The notes under the pieces are model-generated. The model ran no database searches. It was given only the letters and a program-made list of their open reading frames with translations, and had not been told where the DNA came from. This document shows positions 14,182-23,900 of a stretch of 64,000 nt of DNA, piece by piece; position 1 is the stretch's first letter; each line of letters opens with the position of its first letter. Made by a program: the position numbers and the translations under genes. The DNA is from an uncultured Prevotellaceae bacterium (lineage in GTDB: Bacteria > Bacteroidota > Bacteroidia > Bacteroidales > Bacteroidaceae): contig ONLL01000030.1 in NCBI GenBank assembly GCA_900318685.1, forward strand, positions 17,597 to 81,596, in the 5' to 3' direction.

Positions 14182-14189
14182 CAAAGATA
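14182..14189 (-). promoter_or_regulatory. Promoter -7 element for the response-regulator operon
   Basis: TATCTTTG on the minus strand fits TAnnTTTG and lies 31 nt before the ATG. It would give basal expression alongside the sigma54-like promoter further upstream. Confidence 0.5.
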
Positions 14190-14223
14190 AGGAAAAAATC
14201 GCGAATACCCTCTACTTTCTCCC

Positions 14224-14239
14224 TGCAAAATCGCCACCA
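14224..14239 (-). promoter_or_regulatory. Sigma54-like promoter of the response-regulator operon
   Basis: The minus strand reads TGG-TGGCGATTTT-GCA: GG-N10-GC with exact spacing and a perfect TTGCA at -12. The rest of the -24 block is weaker than consensus. It lies between the regulator start and the tandem activator sites at 14262-14295. Confidence 0.6.
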
Positions 14240-14261
14240 TCCCTTCAGGAGTCTCGTTTTT

Positions 14262-14295
14262 GTGCGTATTCGCACGCTTTTGTGCGCTATCGCAC
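14262..14295. promoter_or_regulatory. Tandem perfect activator-binding palindromes (UAS)
   Basis: GTGCGTATTCGCAC (14262-14275) and GTGCGCTATCGCAC (14282-14295) are two perfect GTGCG-N4-CGCAC palindromes, 20 bp centre to centre. They are the best examples of the site also seen at 11155-11188, and the likely binding site of the response regulator. Confidence 0.75.
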
Positions 14296-14318
14296 GGCAA
14301 TACACGCTGCGGCGGGGG

Positions 14319-16841
14319 TCAGTCTTTGGTGGCAGACTTGGAGTAGTTGGAGGGTGTCACGCCAAATTCCTCCTGGAAGCTGCGTGTGAAGTATGAGGCG
14401 TTCGAGAATCCCGTGAGATACATCACCTCCTTGGTGGAGAAATGCTCGGCACTGGCAAGCAGGCGTGCTGCCTTCTGTAGTCTCAGATGACGGATGTAGC
14501 CAATGGCGGTCCTGCCTGTCAGTTGTTTGATCTTACGGTAGATTTGCTTGCTGCTGATGCCACTGGCCTGACTGAGCATGTCGACAGACAGGTCAGAGTT
14601 GTCGATGTTCTCCTCTATGATATGGGTGAGGCGCAGCAGCAACTGGTCGTCCTGCGACAGCTCGGTGTCGTCGCCGGCAGCAGCGAGCATCGACAGGCGC
14701 AGCTCCTGTTCGAGCATGGCTTTGTCTTCGCTGAGCTGTGCCTCTTTCTTTTTGGCGCTTTGCAGGATACGCTCTTTCTCCTTCCTTTCCTGACGCAGTG
14801 TGCGCCGGCTTCTCAGATAGAGGCCAACGAGCGTCAGCAGTATGAAGAGCAGCAGGATGTATATGGTGACGGCCAGCCGTGAGTGATACCAGGGCGGGCG
14901 GATGCGGAAATGAAGGCTGTATTTAGCTTCCGGCTGCTGGGCATCGCTCAGATAGAGCGTGTAGCTGCCAGGCTGCAGGCCGGAAAGCAGGAGTGTGCTG
15001 CTGCCGGTGGGCAGTTGCACCCACTCGTTCTGCAGCCCGTCGACACGGAAGGCGAATCGTGTGGCCTTCTCCGTGCCGTAGTCATAGTCGCTGAGATAGA
15101 ACAGCAGGCAGTTCTGATCGTGGCTCAGCTGCAGACGGCGCTGATGCAGCTGCAGCGCATCGCAATATCCCTGACCCATCACTTCGACATTCGTCACCAC
15201 GGGCACGGCCGATGGCGCATGGCGGAGTATGTCGGCCTTGACGGCAGCGAACTTGTCGATGCCTCCCAGCCATATCGTCTGGCTTTGGGGATTGTAATAG
15301 ACGGCAGTATAGCTGTCGACGGTGCTGAAGCTACCCAGCAGTTGCTGCTGAGCGTCGGTGATGCGCAGTCCCTCGTCAGTGACGTTCCATGTTCCGGCAG
15401 GAGTGACCGCCGACCGTCCCTGTGGTGTATACGGCAGCGCGTTCTCTCGCTGCAGCACAGCCACCAGTCCATCGCCGGCGATGCTTTCAGGATCGATGAC
15501 GTAGGTGGCTTGATAAGTAGTGACCTGCAGGCGACGGTCGCTGGTCTCAATGATGTCGTAAACCCAGTTGCGGCGGTCGCCGTCGATGCGCAGCTGCCTG
15601 AATTGTCGGGTCGTGCGGTCGTAGAGCAGCAGTGCGCCGTCGATGCCCACCCAGAGCCTCTTCCCGTCGTCTTCCAGCATGCAGCGTATGCTGTTGTGGG
15701 GTATGGGCCACTGAGGGTCGTTCATCTTGTACCACCGGCAGCTCTGATGCTCAGTGTCGAACCCCTCAATGGCGATGAGTCCGTGGTTGCCGCCCAGCCA
15801 TAGCGTGGAGTCGGAGTCCTGATAGACGAGCCGCATCTGGTTGCCATCGTGCGAGCCAGTGATGGCCGGCAGGGGATAGGAATGGAAGAACTGGCTGCGG
15901 GGCGACATCGACACGCCGTTGGACGTGCCCACCCAGAGGTTGCCGCCCGCATCGCTGCAGAGGCTCCACACCACGTTGCTGGCGATGGACTTGGCATCGT
16001 TGAGCGCATCGTGGCTCAGTTGACACAAGCGGCGGTGACGGTCTACGACGTACAGTCCATCGTCGGTACCTGCCAGAATGTTGCCTTCGGTGTCGCAGGC
16101 CAGACACTTCACGACGGGCAGGCCGAACTCCAATTGTCCGGCCTGCAACTGGCTGAGCGTACCCAGTCCGTTATCGGTGCCTACCCAGACGGTGCTATCG
16201 GCAGGTAGCCAGAGCAGTGCTGAGATGACTGACGACGAGGAGTGGAGCGTGCGCATGCGACCGGTGGGGATGGAGTAGCAGGCCAGGGCATTCAGCTGTC
16301 CTATATATAAAGTGGTGTCGCCCACGGCGAGCAGCTCTGACACGAGCTCCACTCCCTGCAGGCGCATGTAGCGACCATTGCGCAGGACTCCCCTGTCGGT
16401 GCCTGCCCACACATCACGGCCCACGCGCGTCAGGCAGAGCACGTCGGTGCCGTCATACAGGCTGTCCCTCTGAAAATGGCGGGTGCTGAGGTCGAACTTC
16501 AGCAGACCATGCTGATAACCCACGAGGATGCAGCTGTCGGTCGCCAAGGCGCATCTGGTCGACCCCATGTCGGGGAATTCATTGTGAGTATATCGATGCA
16601 GGTTGTAGCCATCCCACGCCGACAATGCCCTGTTGTCGACAAACCACATCATGCCGCTATTGTCCTGGACGATGTCTTTCACGACCAGCGTCTGCGTCTG
16701 GCTCTTCAGGTTGCTGAACGACTGATATCGCAAAGGCGCTGATGTAGCTGCACTGACTGTCAGAGACACCATCAGGATGGGCATGCAGGTAATACGTGCG
16801 ATTGTCTTGCCAATAATCCGAGCAACGTCTATGCTGTACAT
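14319..16841 (-). CDS. Membrane sensor with beta-propeller and AraC output (no kinase)
   Basis: An 840-residue regulator from the ATG at 16841; ATG 16856 and GTG 16871 overlap or abut the promoter. An N-terminal hydrophobic signal precedes 10 or more two-component-regulator propeller repeats (DNSGMMWFVDNRALSAWDGY, GNLWVGTSNGV, STLWLGGNHGL), then a Y_Y_Y-type domain (about 610-690) and one membrane helix (VTIYILLLFILLTLVGLYL). A cytoplasmic coiled coil (RRTLRQERKEKERILQSAKKK) links to an AraC HTH (LSQASGISSKQIYRKIKQL, FSNASYFTRSFQEEFG). It has the sensor of Bacteroidetes hybrid two-component systems but neither kinase nor receiver. It is divergent from the secreted-enzyme locus and is its likely regulator, sensing a released oligosaccharide. 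Confidence 0.92.
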   Translation of the reverse strand: MYSIDVARIIGKTIARITCMPILMVSLTVSAATSAPLRYQSFSNLKSQTQTLVVKDIVQDNSGMMWFVDNRALSAWDGYNLHRYTHNEFPDMGSTRCALATDSCILVGYQHGLLKFDLSTRHFQRDSLYDGTDVLCLTRVGRDVWAGTDRGVLRNGRYMRLQGVELVSELLAVGDTTLYIGQLNALACYSIPTGRMRTLHSSSSVISALLWLPADSTVWVGTDNGLGTLSQLQAGQLEFGLPVVKCLACDTEGNILAGTDDGLYVVDRHRRLCQLSHDALNDAKSIASNVVWSLCSDAGGNLWVGTSNGVSMSPRSQFFHSYPLPAITGSHDGNQMRLVYQDSDSTLWLGGNHGLIAIEGFDTEHQSCRWYKMNDPQWPIPHNSIRCMLEDDGKRLWVGIDGALLLYDRTTRQFRQLRIDGDRRNWVYDIIETSDRRLQVTTYQATYVIDPESIAGDGLVAVLQRENALPYTPQGRSAVTPAGTWNVTDEGLRITDAQQQLLGSFSTVDSYTAVYYNPQSQTIWLGGIDKFAAVKADILRHAPSAVPVVTNVEVMGQGYCDALQLHQRRLQLSHDQNCLLFYLSDYDYGTEKATRFAFRVDGLQNEWVQLPTGSSTLLLSGLQPGSYTLYLSDAQQPEAKYSLHFRIRPPWYHSRLAVTIYILLLFILLTLVGLYLRSRRTLRQERKEKERILQSAKKKEAQLSEDKAMLEQELRLSMLAAAGDDTELSQDDQLLLRLTHIIEENIDNSDLSVDMLSQASGISSKQIYRKIKQLTGRTAIGYIRHLRLQKAARLLASAEHFSTKEVMYLTGFSNASYFTRSFQEEFGVTPSNYSKSATKD

Positions 16842-16860
16842 TATGGTTTTATTCATACCG

Positions 16861-16868
16861 CAAAGGTA
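16861..16868 (-). promoter_or_regulatory. Promoter -7 element for the propeller/AraC regulator
   Basis: TACCTTTG on the minus strand matches TAnnTTTG, 20 nt before the chosen ATG at 16841. Confidence 0.55.
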
Positions 16869-16899
16869 CACATTTTTTTCTTTCGTACATCATGTCACT

Positions 16900-16991
16900 C
16901 CTGTTTTTAACCTAATTAGCCCTGTTTTTTCGCTGATTTGCCCGTTTTTCTGTCCAATTAGTGACATTTTTTTATCCTCATGTCCAATTTG
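16900..16991. promoter_or_regulatory. Phased direct repeats in the divergent promoter region
   Basis: Three units of about 20 nt start at 16900, 16921 and 16941. Each begins CC(T/C)GTTTTT and ends near AATTAG or GATTTG. A looser copy ending TGTCCAATTTG follows to 16991, and TGTCCAATT itself occurs at 16951 and 16981. Direct repeats phased at 20-21 bp are what an AraC-type dimer would use, so this is the likely operator of the adjacent regulator. Confidence 0.55.
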
Positions 16992-17038
16992 TGTTATAAA
17001 ATGGTGATTATGGTCATGCGTATATAAAATACAAATCG

Positions 17039-17046
17039 TAACTTTG
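17039..17046 (+). promoter_or_regulatory. Promoter -7 element for the glycan-degradation locus
   Basis: TAACTTTG matches TAnnTTTG, 45 nt before the ATG at 17092. No good TTTG lies 20 nt upstream, in keeping with an activator-dependent promoter. Confidence 0.6.
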
Positions 17047-17091
17047 CACCATCGTTCCTGACAAACCGAATAAAGACTATCTAACGACATT

Positions 17092-18729
17092 ATGAATCGC
17101 GTTAAACTGATACTACTGACATTAGCGACACTGGTATCCGCCATCGGACATGAGTTGCATGCTCAATCGCAAAACGTGGACTATGAGCAGACGGTGACTC
17201 CTGAGTCGCCTGTCGACTTTACATCGCGTATTCAGAACCCAACTTTTGAACAGAGTCTTGGGGGCTGGGTGAATGAAGCTGGCTTCGTGACCTTTGAGCG
17301 TGCCTCATGGAATGGTGTCAAGGACGGCCAGTGCATCTCAGGTACATATTATTTGAATCTCTATCATAGTAAGGGACTGAAAGGACGTGTCGTGCAGACC
17401 ATCAAGGACATTCCCAATGGTGTCTATGCAGTGAAGGCTGGTTTGTTTACCAACACAGCCGGTGCTAATATCTTCGCAGAAAACAATGTCGTGCCTGCAG
17501 TGGTCGATGCTACTCAGTTCTACACAGTTTATGCACTAGTGGAGGACAGTACGATAGAACTGGGTTATTATAGTACGCACGAAAAGGACTTCTGGTCGGT
17601 CGTTGACAACTTCTCGCTCACTTACTATGGCAATGGCGATGATGCCCGGAAAATGTATGAAGAGGTCAGTGGAACTCAGGAAGCCGAAGCTTTAGCCCAA
17701 ATCTATGGCCGGCTATTGGAGATAGTAGAAATGGCAGAGGAACTGCTTGATGAACTCGGTGGCAAATACTTTGACGATCTTGACGCGGAGGTGAGGAAGG
17801 CACAGGCGATGTATGAACAGCAGCAGGCGACAGCCACTGAGATTCAAGCACAGATAGCCCGGATGAATGAGCTGATCAACATTGGGAGGCTATTCAAAGA
17901 GGCGCATGATCAACTAGGTAAACTGATGGAGGAGCTGAGGGCCAGCATCGAGAAATACAAAAGCATAGGTTCGTCCAAGAGGTTGGCGAAAGCTGCTCAA
18001 CTATTAGAGGATATACAGGATGCCTATTATTATATTGACCTGACGACCACAGAGGAGATGAACGAACTCATCGCCAGGTGCAAGAACATGTTGGAGGTGC
18101 TCCCTTTGCCAGACTTCATCGACGACGATGAGAAAGCCGAAGATTGCACCCGCCTCATCACGAACCCGGGCTTTGAGAATGGCAGCAACGGTTGGGTGAA
18201 CGACCCCATCTTCGATGACTGCAAGCCCACGAACTGGGCCACGATGATTGATGGGACCTACATGACCGGCAGCTACTACATGAACCTGTTCTGCCCTGCC
18301 AACTATCATGCTGGTAGCCTGCATCAGACCATCACCCGCCTCCCACCGGGCAAATACCACGTCGGCGCATCGGTATTCAGCAACAGAGCCGGCCTCGTGT
18401 TCTTTGCCAACGATCATGAGGTAGCCATCCCCATCGGCCCTTCGTCAGCTCCCTATGGCCGTTTCTTCGGCATCTACCTCACGGTAGCTGAGGGCGAGAC
18501 GCTCACCTTTGGCGTGCGTACCAACGAAGCCGTGGAATTCTGGGGAGCCGTCGACGATTTCACCCTTACACGCTACGTGAAGGACACCACTGGCATCCTG
18601 CCGCTGCAGGCAGATGCCGGCAAGGAGGACATCTACACGCTGACGGGAGCCAGGAAGGACAGTGTGGGGAAAGGCATCAGCATCCTTCGCACCAGCGATG
18701 GCAGGACAAGGAAAGTATTCACCAAGTAA
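17092..18729 (+). CDS. Secreted protein with two galactose-binding-like domains
   Basis: A 545-residue protein with an N-terminal signal peptide (cleavage near ELHAQ). Two similar beta-sandwich domains occur at about residues 45-180 and 350-500. Each begins with (I/L)xNPxFE...GWVN and continues YYLNL or YYMNL, then a PNGVY or PPGKY turn, the usual signature of CBM6/CBM4-like or discoidin-like folds. A long helical, probably coiled-coil segment (about 190-335) separates them. The C-terminus IYTLTGARKDS...RTSDGRTRKVFTK is the shared tail seen in the neighbours. No catalytic motif is seen. It is the first gene of the locus, and glycan binding at the cell surface is the likely role. Confidence 0.75.
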   Translation: MNRVKLILLTLATLVSAIGHELHAQSQNVDYEQTVTPESPVDFTSRIQNPTFEQSLGGWVNEAGFVTFERASWNGVKDGQCISGTYYLNLYHSKGLKGRVVQTIKDIPNGVYAVKAGLFTNTAGANIFAENNVVPAVVDATQFYTVYALVEDSTIELGYYSTHEKDFWSVVDNFSLTYYGNGDDARKMYEEVSGTQEAEALAQIYGRLLEIVEMAEELLDELGGKYFDDLDAEVRKAQAMYEQQQATATEIQAQIARMNELINIGRLFKEAHDQLGKLMEELRASIEKYKSIGSSKRLAKAAQLLEDIQDAYYYIDLTTTEEMNELIARCKNMLEVLPLPDFIDDDEKAEDCTRLITNPGFENGSNGWVNDPIFDDCKPTNWATMIDGTYMTGSYYMNLFCPANYHAGSLHQTITRLPPGKYHVGASVFSNRAGLVFFANDHEVAIPIGPSSAPYGRFFGIYLTVAEGETLTFGVRTNEAVEFWGAVDDFTLTRYVKDTTGILPLQADAGKEDIYTLTGARKDSVGKGISILRTSDGRTRKVFTK

Positions 18730-18741
18730 ACAACCACAGCT

Positions 18742-20142
18742 ATGAGACAACGATTTGGCATCGGCCTTTTGCTTCTGCTCCTGACGGCAACCTCGGCATG
18801 GGGCTATAAGAGCGAGAAGATATACGTCAACTCTGGCGGCAAGCAGCGAAACATGCTTGTCTATACGCCCGACGTGCTACCCGACAACTGCCCCCTCTTC
18901 ATCACGACCCACGGCATGGGAGGCAACTCGGAGAACCAGGCTGAGCACGACCGCATGTACGAGCTGGTCGACACGGCCAAGTTCGTCATGTGCTACCCTA
19001 GGGCTGACGGTGACTACTGGGACATCAGTGGAACGAAAGACCAGAACTTCATCATCAAGGTCATCGACGAGATGGCAGCACGCTACAACATCAACCGCAA
19101 GCGCGTCTACTGGTCGGGCTTCTCCATGGGCTCGATGCTCCTGTTCCACTGCATGCCGAACATGCTCGACAAGATTGCCGCCTTTGCCCCTACGAGCGGC
19201 ATACAGTTCAGCGAGAGTCCCTGGGAGCGGTGCAGCAAGAAGGTGAACGTGATGGAATGTATCGCATACAACGACAATGCCTTCAACTACAACAAATACG
19301 GCATCCGCAGCTATATGGAGCATTTCGGCCAGATGAACCAGTACACCAAGTACGAAAAAGTCACGGGCTACAGGACGCAGAACGGCACGTCGTGGTTTGA
19401 CGGCGACCGCGAGCTATGGCTCAACGAAGAGACGAAGCATGAGGTGGTGCTCTACTCCTATAATTATAGTGGTAAGGGGTCGCATACGCCCGTTGCCGAG
19501 AACTCCTACGAGATTTGGAACTTCTGCAAGCGGTTCCAGCTGGGTGATAACATCATCGTCACGCCAACGCTCGAGGAGGCCCGCGATGAGTTCCTCAAAG
19601 CCCTAGGTGCTGCCCGTGATGCCTACGAGGGCACGGCAGGCCCTGACTACACTACGGCTGAGCCACTACGGGCCAGCGTGAAAGAGCAGATAGAGAAGTA
19701 CGGTGATTTCGAGTCAGCCGACTCTACCGCCTATCTCGTGCCGACACGCTCGATCAACATGGCTACCGAGGCACTGACCTACCGTAAGGACAACCTCGAC
19801 CACTACTTTGCCGCACGCCAGTGTGTGAAGGCACTTATCGACCAGTATGCCGACCAGCCCACCTGCAACCAGACGGCGACCTACCTGCGGATGGTGAGCC
19901 ACTACGAATACTACGACCTGCCCGAGAAATACCTGATACGCGATGCCAAGCTCATCACGGCTGCCGAAGCCCTCGATGAGATAGCCGACCGGTTTGTGAA
20001 AGAGATAGCAACGGCCATACGTGCCATACGTTCTAGCCCTGCTGAAGACAGGGCCGCAGTCTTTGACCTCGGCGGCCGGCATTCCGACGGCAAAGGCGGG
20101 ATCCGGATTGTAAACGGGAAGAAATACTTCGCAAGACAGTGA
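18742..20142 (+). CDS. Secreted CE1/PHB-depolymerase-like esterase
   Basis: A 466-residue protein with a signal peptide (MRQRFGIGLLLLLLTATSAW). Residues about 22-275 resemble the feruloyl-esterase/PHB-depolymerase branch of alpha/beta hydrolases: oxyanion-region THGMGG near residue 56, nucleophile elbow GFSMGS with Ser128, and a late His in GSHTP as a catalytic candidate. A helical region of about 160 residues follows, then the short tail FDLGGR...GIRIVNGKKY. The probable role is removal of acetyl or feruloyl groups from the target glycan. It starts 12 nt after the previous gene. The last residues (FARQ) depart from the tail pattern of its neighbours. Confidence 0.82.
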   Translation: MRQRFGIGLLLLLLTATSAWGYKSEKIYVNSGGKQRNMLVYTPDVLPDNCPLFITTHGMGGNSENQAEHDRMYELVDTAKFVMCYPRADGDYWDISGTKDQNFIIKVIDEMAARYNINRKRVYWSGFSMGSMLLFHCMPNMLDKIAAFAPTSGIQFSESPWERCSKKVNVMECIAYNDNAFNYNKYGIRSYMEHFGQMNQYTKYEKVTGYRTQNGTSWFDGDRELWLNEETKHEVVLYSYNYSGKGSHTPVAENSYEIWNFCKRFQLGDNIIVTPTLEEARDEFLKALGAARDAYEGTAGPDYTTAEPLRASVKEQIEKYGDFESADSTAYLVPTRSINMATEALTYRKDNLDHYFAARQCVKALIDQYADQPTCNQTATYLRMVSHYEYYDLPEKYLIRDAKLITAAEALDEIADRFVKEIATAIRAIRSSPAEDRAAVFDLGGRHSDGKGGIRIVNGKKYFARQ

Positions 20143-20187
20143 ACTAACCAATTATTATTAACTCTTTTCTCTCTGATTGCTATTTCG

Positions 20188-20883
20188 TTGCTGGCAGGAA
20201 GCGCCAGCTTGTATGCTGACAAAGTTGACTTTGGCAGTGAGTCACAAACAGAATGGGCTGCCACATCGGCTGACGGCTGCGACATGGGTTCGACCGTTAC
20301 TTTGGACGGCGTCGTTGTCACGTTAGGTTCGCCCGACGATACTGGTGTCAACTGGACCTGGCATGCTAAGAATGCCGGTTTGCTGCCTTCGCAGATGCCT
20401 TCGACTGAAGGCACTGTCGAGACACTGATCACAGAGTTCTCGGAAGAGGCTCCCTTTGGCAACCTTCCCTCTCATGGCGCTTTTCTGAAGATTGAGCCCT
20501 CGAAGGCTGGTGCTATCACCATCACCGCCAAGGCCTCGGCCAATGCAGCCCAGCCGCTGATCTTTGTCACACTCGACAAGAACGATCCTACCGTCATCCT
20601 CTCAGCCCAGATCACTCCCTGGGATGCCAACGTGACACAGTGGACCTATGAGGTCGATGCCGACCACACCTACATGTTCTTCCAGCAGTCGTATCCCGGC
20701 CAGCTTGGTGCCTATCGCATCACTCTTCGTGGAATATCGTTTGTCGTCGACGAAGTGGTAACGGGCCTGAACCAGCTGCATGCAGCACCCGCAGCAGAGC
20801 AAGCCTTTGACCTCGGCGGTCGTCCTGCCAACGGCAAGAGCGGCCTGCGGATCGTGAATGGCAGGAAGGTCTACTTCAAATAG
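20188..20883 (+). CDS. Secreted single-domain protein of the repeated locus domain (start codon unclear)
   Basis: The frame encodes one copy of the domain found four times in this locus (DFGSESQTEW, LLPSQMPSTEG, SHGAFLKIEP, AQPLIFVTLDKNDPT, FFQQSYPGQLGAYRITLRG), then the shared tail FDLGGRPANGKSGLRIVNGRK. The TTG at 20188 would leave a signal peptide far too short. In the same frame, the codons from 20143 on encode a plausible signal (NQLLLTLFSLIAISLLAGS), but no ATG, GTG or TTG precedes it before the TGA of the esterase at 20140. The gene therefore lost its start, uses a rare codon, or is expressed by coupling with the upstream gene. Confidence 0.6.
   Translation: MLAGSASLYADKVDFGSESQTEWAATSADGCDMGSTVTLDGVVVTLGSPDDTGVNWTWHAKNAGLLPSQMPSTEGTVETLITEFSEEAPFGNLPSHGAFLKIEPSKAGAITITAKASANAAQPLIFVTLDKNDPTVILSAQITPWDANVTQWTYEVDADHTYMFFQQSYPGQLGAYRITLRGISFVVDEVVTGLNQLHAAPAAEQAFDLGGRPANGKSGLRIVNGRKVYFK
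20221..20745 (+). repeat. Repeated locus domain, copy 1
   Basis: First of four copies of a roughly 175-residue coding repeat. All copies share TEW(A/T)A(T/S), (D/N)GVVVT(L/I)GS, LLPSQMPST, (T/S)HGAF and the C-terminal LT(L/F)RG-type strand. Confidence 0.85.
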
Positions 20884-20912
20884 AACTATAACCAACAAAT
20901 CAACACACGCTT

Positions 20913-23900
20913 ATGAGACACTACAAACTATTGCTCGTCTTCCTGGCCATGCTCGCCGGCTCGATTAGCTCGTATGCCGACATCAAGCAGTTTGGCAGTC
21001 TGGAAGATACGGAATGGGCGGCCACGTCGGATGACGGCTGCAGCAACGGCTCGACCATCGTCCTCGATGGTGTCGTCGTCACCATCGGTTCGGCAGACGA
21101 CACAGAGGTCAGCTGGACATGGAACGCCAAGAACGCTGGTCTGCTGCCCTCGCAGATGCCGTCGACCGACGGCACCGTCGAAACGCTCATCACCTCGTTC
21201 ATGGATTCCGAGCCCTTCGGTGAACTGCCCACGCATGGAGCTTTCTTCAAGGTTCAGCCCAGCCGCCCGGGACTCATCACCTTCCGCGGCAAGGCTTCGG
21301 CCAACTCTGCCCAGCCGCTGATTTTCGTCACCTGCTTCAAAGGCGACCCGACCATCCTCGCTGCAGAGATTACTCCCTGGGACGGCAACGTGACGGAGTG
21401 GACCTACGAGGTGGACACCGAGCACGACTACTACTTCTTCCAGCAGGCCTACCCGGGTCAGCTGGGTGCCTACCGCCTCACCTTCCGGGGTGTGGCATAC
21501 GAGGCTACAGGCGAGGCTCCCCCTCCTGCCGATCAGCGCAACGTGGGTTTCCTCTACAATGGTGACCTGTCGGCTGACCTGGCCTATCAGGTGATTGCCA
21601 GCGACCGCAGCAACAAGGTGACAGCCATTGAGGCCAACAAAGCCTTCACCGTGGAGGACTTTGCCGACTATGAGGTCATCACTATCAGTTCGACGGTTAC
21701 CAACGACGAGGCCATCGCCTCACTGAAGGAGGTGCATCCCTTCCTGCCCGTACTCAACCTGAATCCTCAGATCTATGAGAAGTGGGGCTACGGAGAGGTG
21801 GTCGATGCAGGCATCCAGTTTGCTACGACCCGCAATCCGCAGCATCCCCTGTTCCGCAATCTGGAACTCATCGAGGATCCTGATGCCGAAGAGCCCACCT
21901 TCGTGCTTGCCGTCAGTGATGCGACATCCTTCCCCGGCCTGCATCTCAGTGGTATCTTTGCCGACGACCCCATCCTGGCAGTGGCCTACCAGAACGAGGA
22001 TGTGGTGGCCATCCACAGCCACAACATCTCGCGCAACGGCTACCTCTATATTCCGTATACACAGGAGACACTGGCAGATGCCGCCACGCCTGACATCCTC
22101 ACCAATGCCATCGCCATGATGAACGGCACGAAGCAGCCTCCCCTCAAGGCTCCGCTGCCCACCTTCTCGCTGGATTATGACTTTGAGTCGACTATCGTCA
22201 GCATAGCGGATGCCGCTCCCGGGGCAGAAATCTTCTATACCCTCGACGGCTCGATGCCTACTGAAGAGAGCACACCCTACACCGGACCCTTCACCGTCGA
22301 CCATGAGCTGACCGTACTGGCTGTAGCACGTGGCGAAGGCTACGTGCTGAGCGACGTGGCCGAGCGATACATCGACATCCAGCTAGTTTGCCCGCGGCCC
22401 ACGTTCAGCATGGAGCGCCAGGACGGACGTACCATCGTCACTATCAACTCTGACCTTGAGGACGCCACCATCTACTACAACTATAAGGGCGACAACACCA
22501 CAGGTAAGAGTACCAAGTACACTGGACCTATTACCTTTAACACCGGGCGTACGATCTATGCCTTCCAGACCTGTCCTGAGTATCTCAACTCAAAGGTCGG
22601 TTCGGCTGACATTCCAGTGACGAATCCCAACGTGCGTATCGACATCCTCACGAAGATGGATGCCAACCAGAGCGAATACTACGACCTGACCAATCCCGAC
22701 TCGCAGACAGGCAACACGGGCTACTACTTCTCGTGGGGCAACGCCATCTGCAGCATCGGCCCGGAGGAGGTAGTGGACTTCGAGAACGGCTGGAGCGTAC
22801 GCTCACGTGGGCAGCGCATCGCCTGGGAGAATGTCAGCCCGTCGTTCAACTATGGCGATGACGTCAGCGGCGCGTTCAACCCAGCAACCGTAGAAGACGA
22901 GGATTCCTACCTCCCCGTCACCAGCGGTCTTCTCGACCTCTTCGACTGGAACACTGCCGATCCTGCCAATGCCATCGTACAGACCACGAAGGCCTATGCC
23001 GGTCCCTTCGACGTAGTAGCCTATATTGCCAACGAGAACGGCACGCTCGACTTCGGTGGCTCGACGCAGACGGAATGGGCTGCCTCATCAGCCGACGGCT
23101 GCAACAACGGCACGACCATCACGCTCAATGGCGTCGTCGTCACACTGGGCTCGCCCGACAACAGCGAGGTCACCTGGACATGGCACTCCGGCAATGCCGG
23201 CTTGCTGCCCTCGCAGATGCCATCTACCGATGGTACTGAAGAGACGCTGATCACAGAGTTCTCGGAAGAGTCACCCTTCGGCACTCTGCCCACTCATGGT
23301 GCATTCCTGATGATTGAGCCCTCGAAGGCAGGCGTCATCACCATCAAGGCCAAGGCTTCGGCCAGTGCCGACCAGCCTCTGGTGTTCGTCACGCTCGACA
23401 AGAGCAATCCTACCGTCATCCTTTCGGCTGTGATCACACCGTGGGATAACAGCGTGACTGAGTGGAGCTATGAAGTGGATGCAGATCATGTCTACATGTT
23501 CTTCCAGCTGGCATATCCCGGGAAGCTGGGCTCCTATCGTCTGACACTTCGTGGCATTGCTTTCGAGGCTAATGAAACAGGTGGCTCAGGCGAAGGCGCG
23601 GAGTCGTCAGGTGACCTTGCTGCCCGACTGGTGGTTGAGGTGGCTACAAGCGACGCTGCCAATGCTGTATGGACACAGCTGGGCGAGCCGCTCGTCCTGA
23701 CAGATGCACGCCGTCTCTACTGCAAGTTCGTGCGTAGCTATGAAAGTGCAGCACCAGTCTTCGTTCGTACACGCATTATCAACGACGTCGGCCGGGCTGG
23801 CATCTTCAACATCTACCTTGCATACCAGGGTGAAGAGTCGAAGCGCATCATCCAGGAGCAGATGGTCGGCATCAGCGATGTGCAGCCTGAGGTCAGTCTC

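Noticed and set aside
14319-16841. Full hybrid two-component system
   Set aside because: No H-box, ATPase boxes or receiver Asp region lie between the membrane helix and the AraC domain, so it is not a phosphorelay protein.
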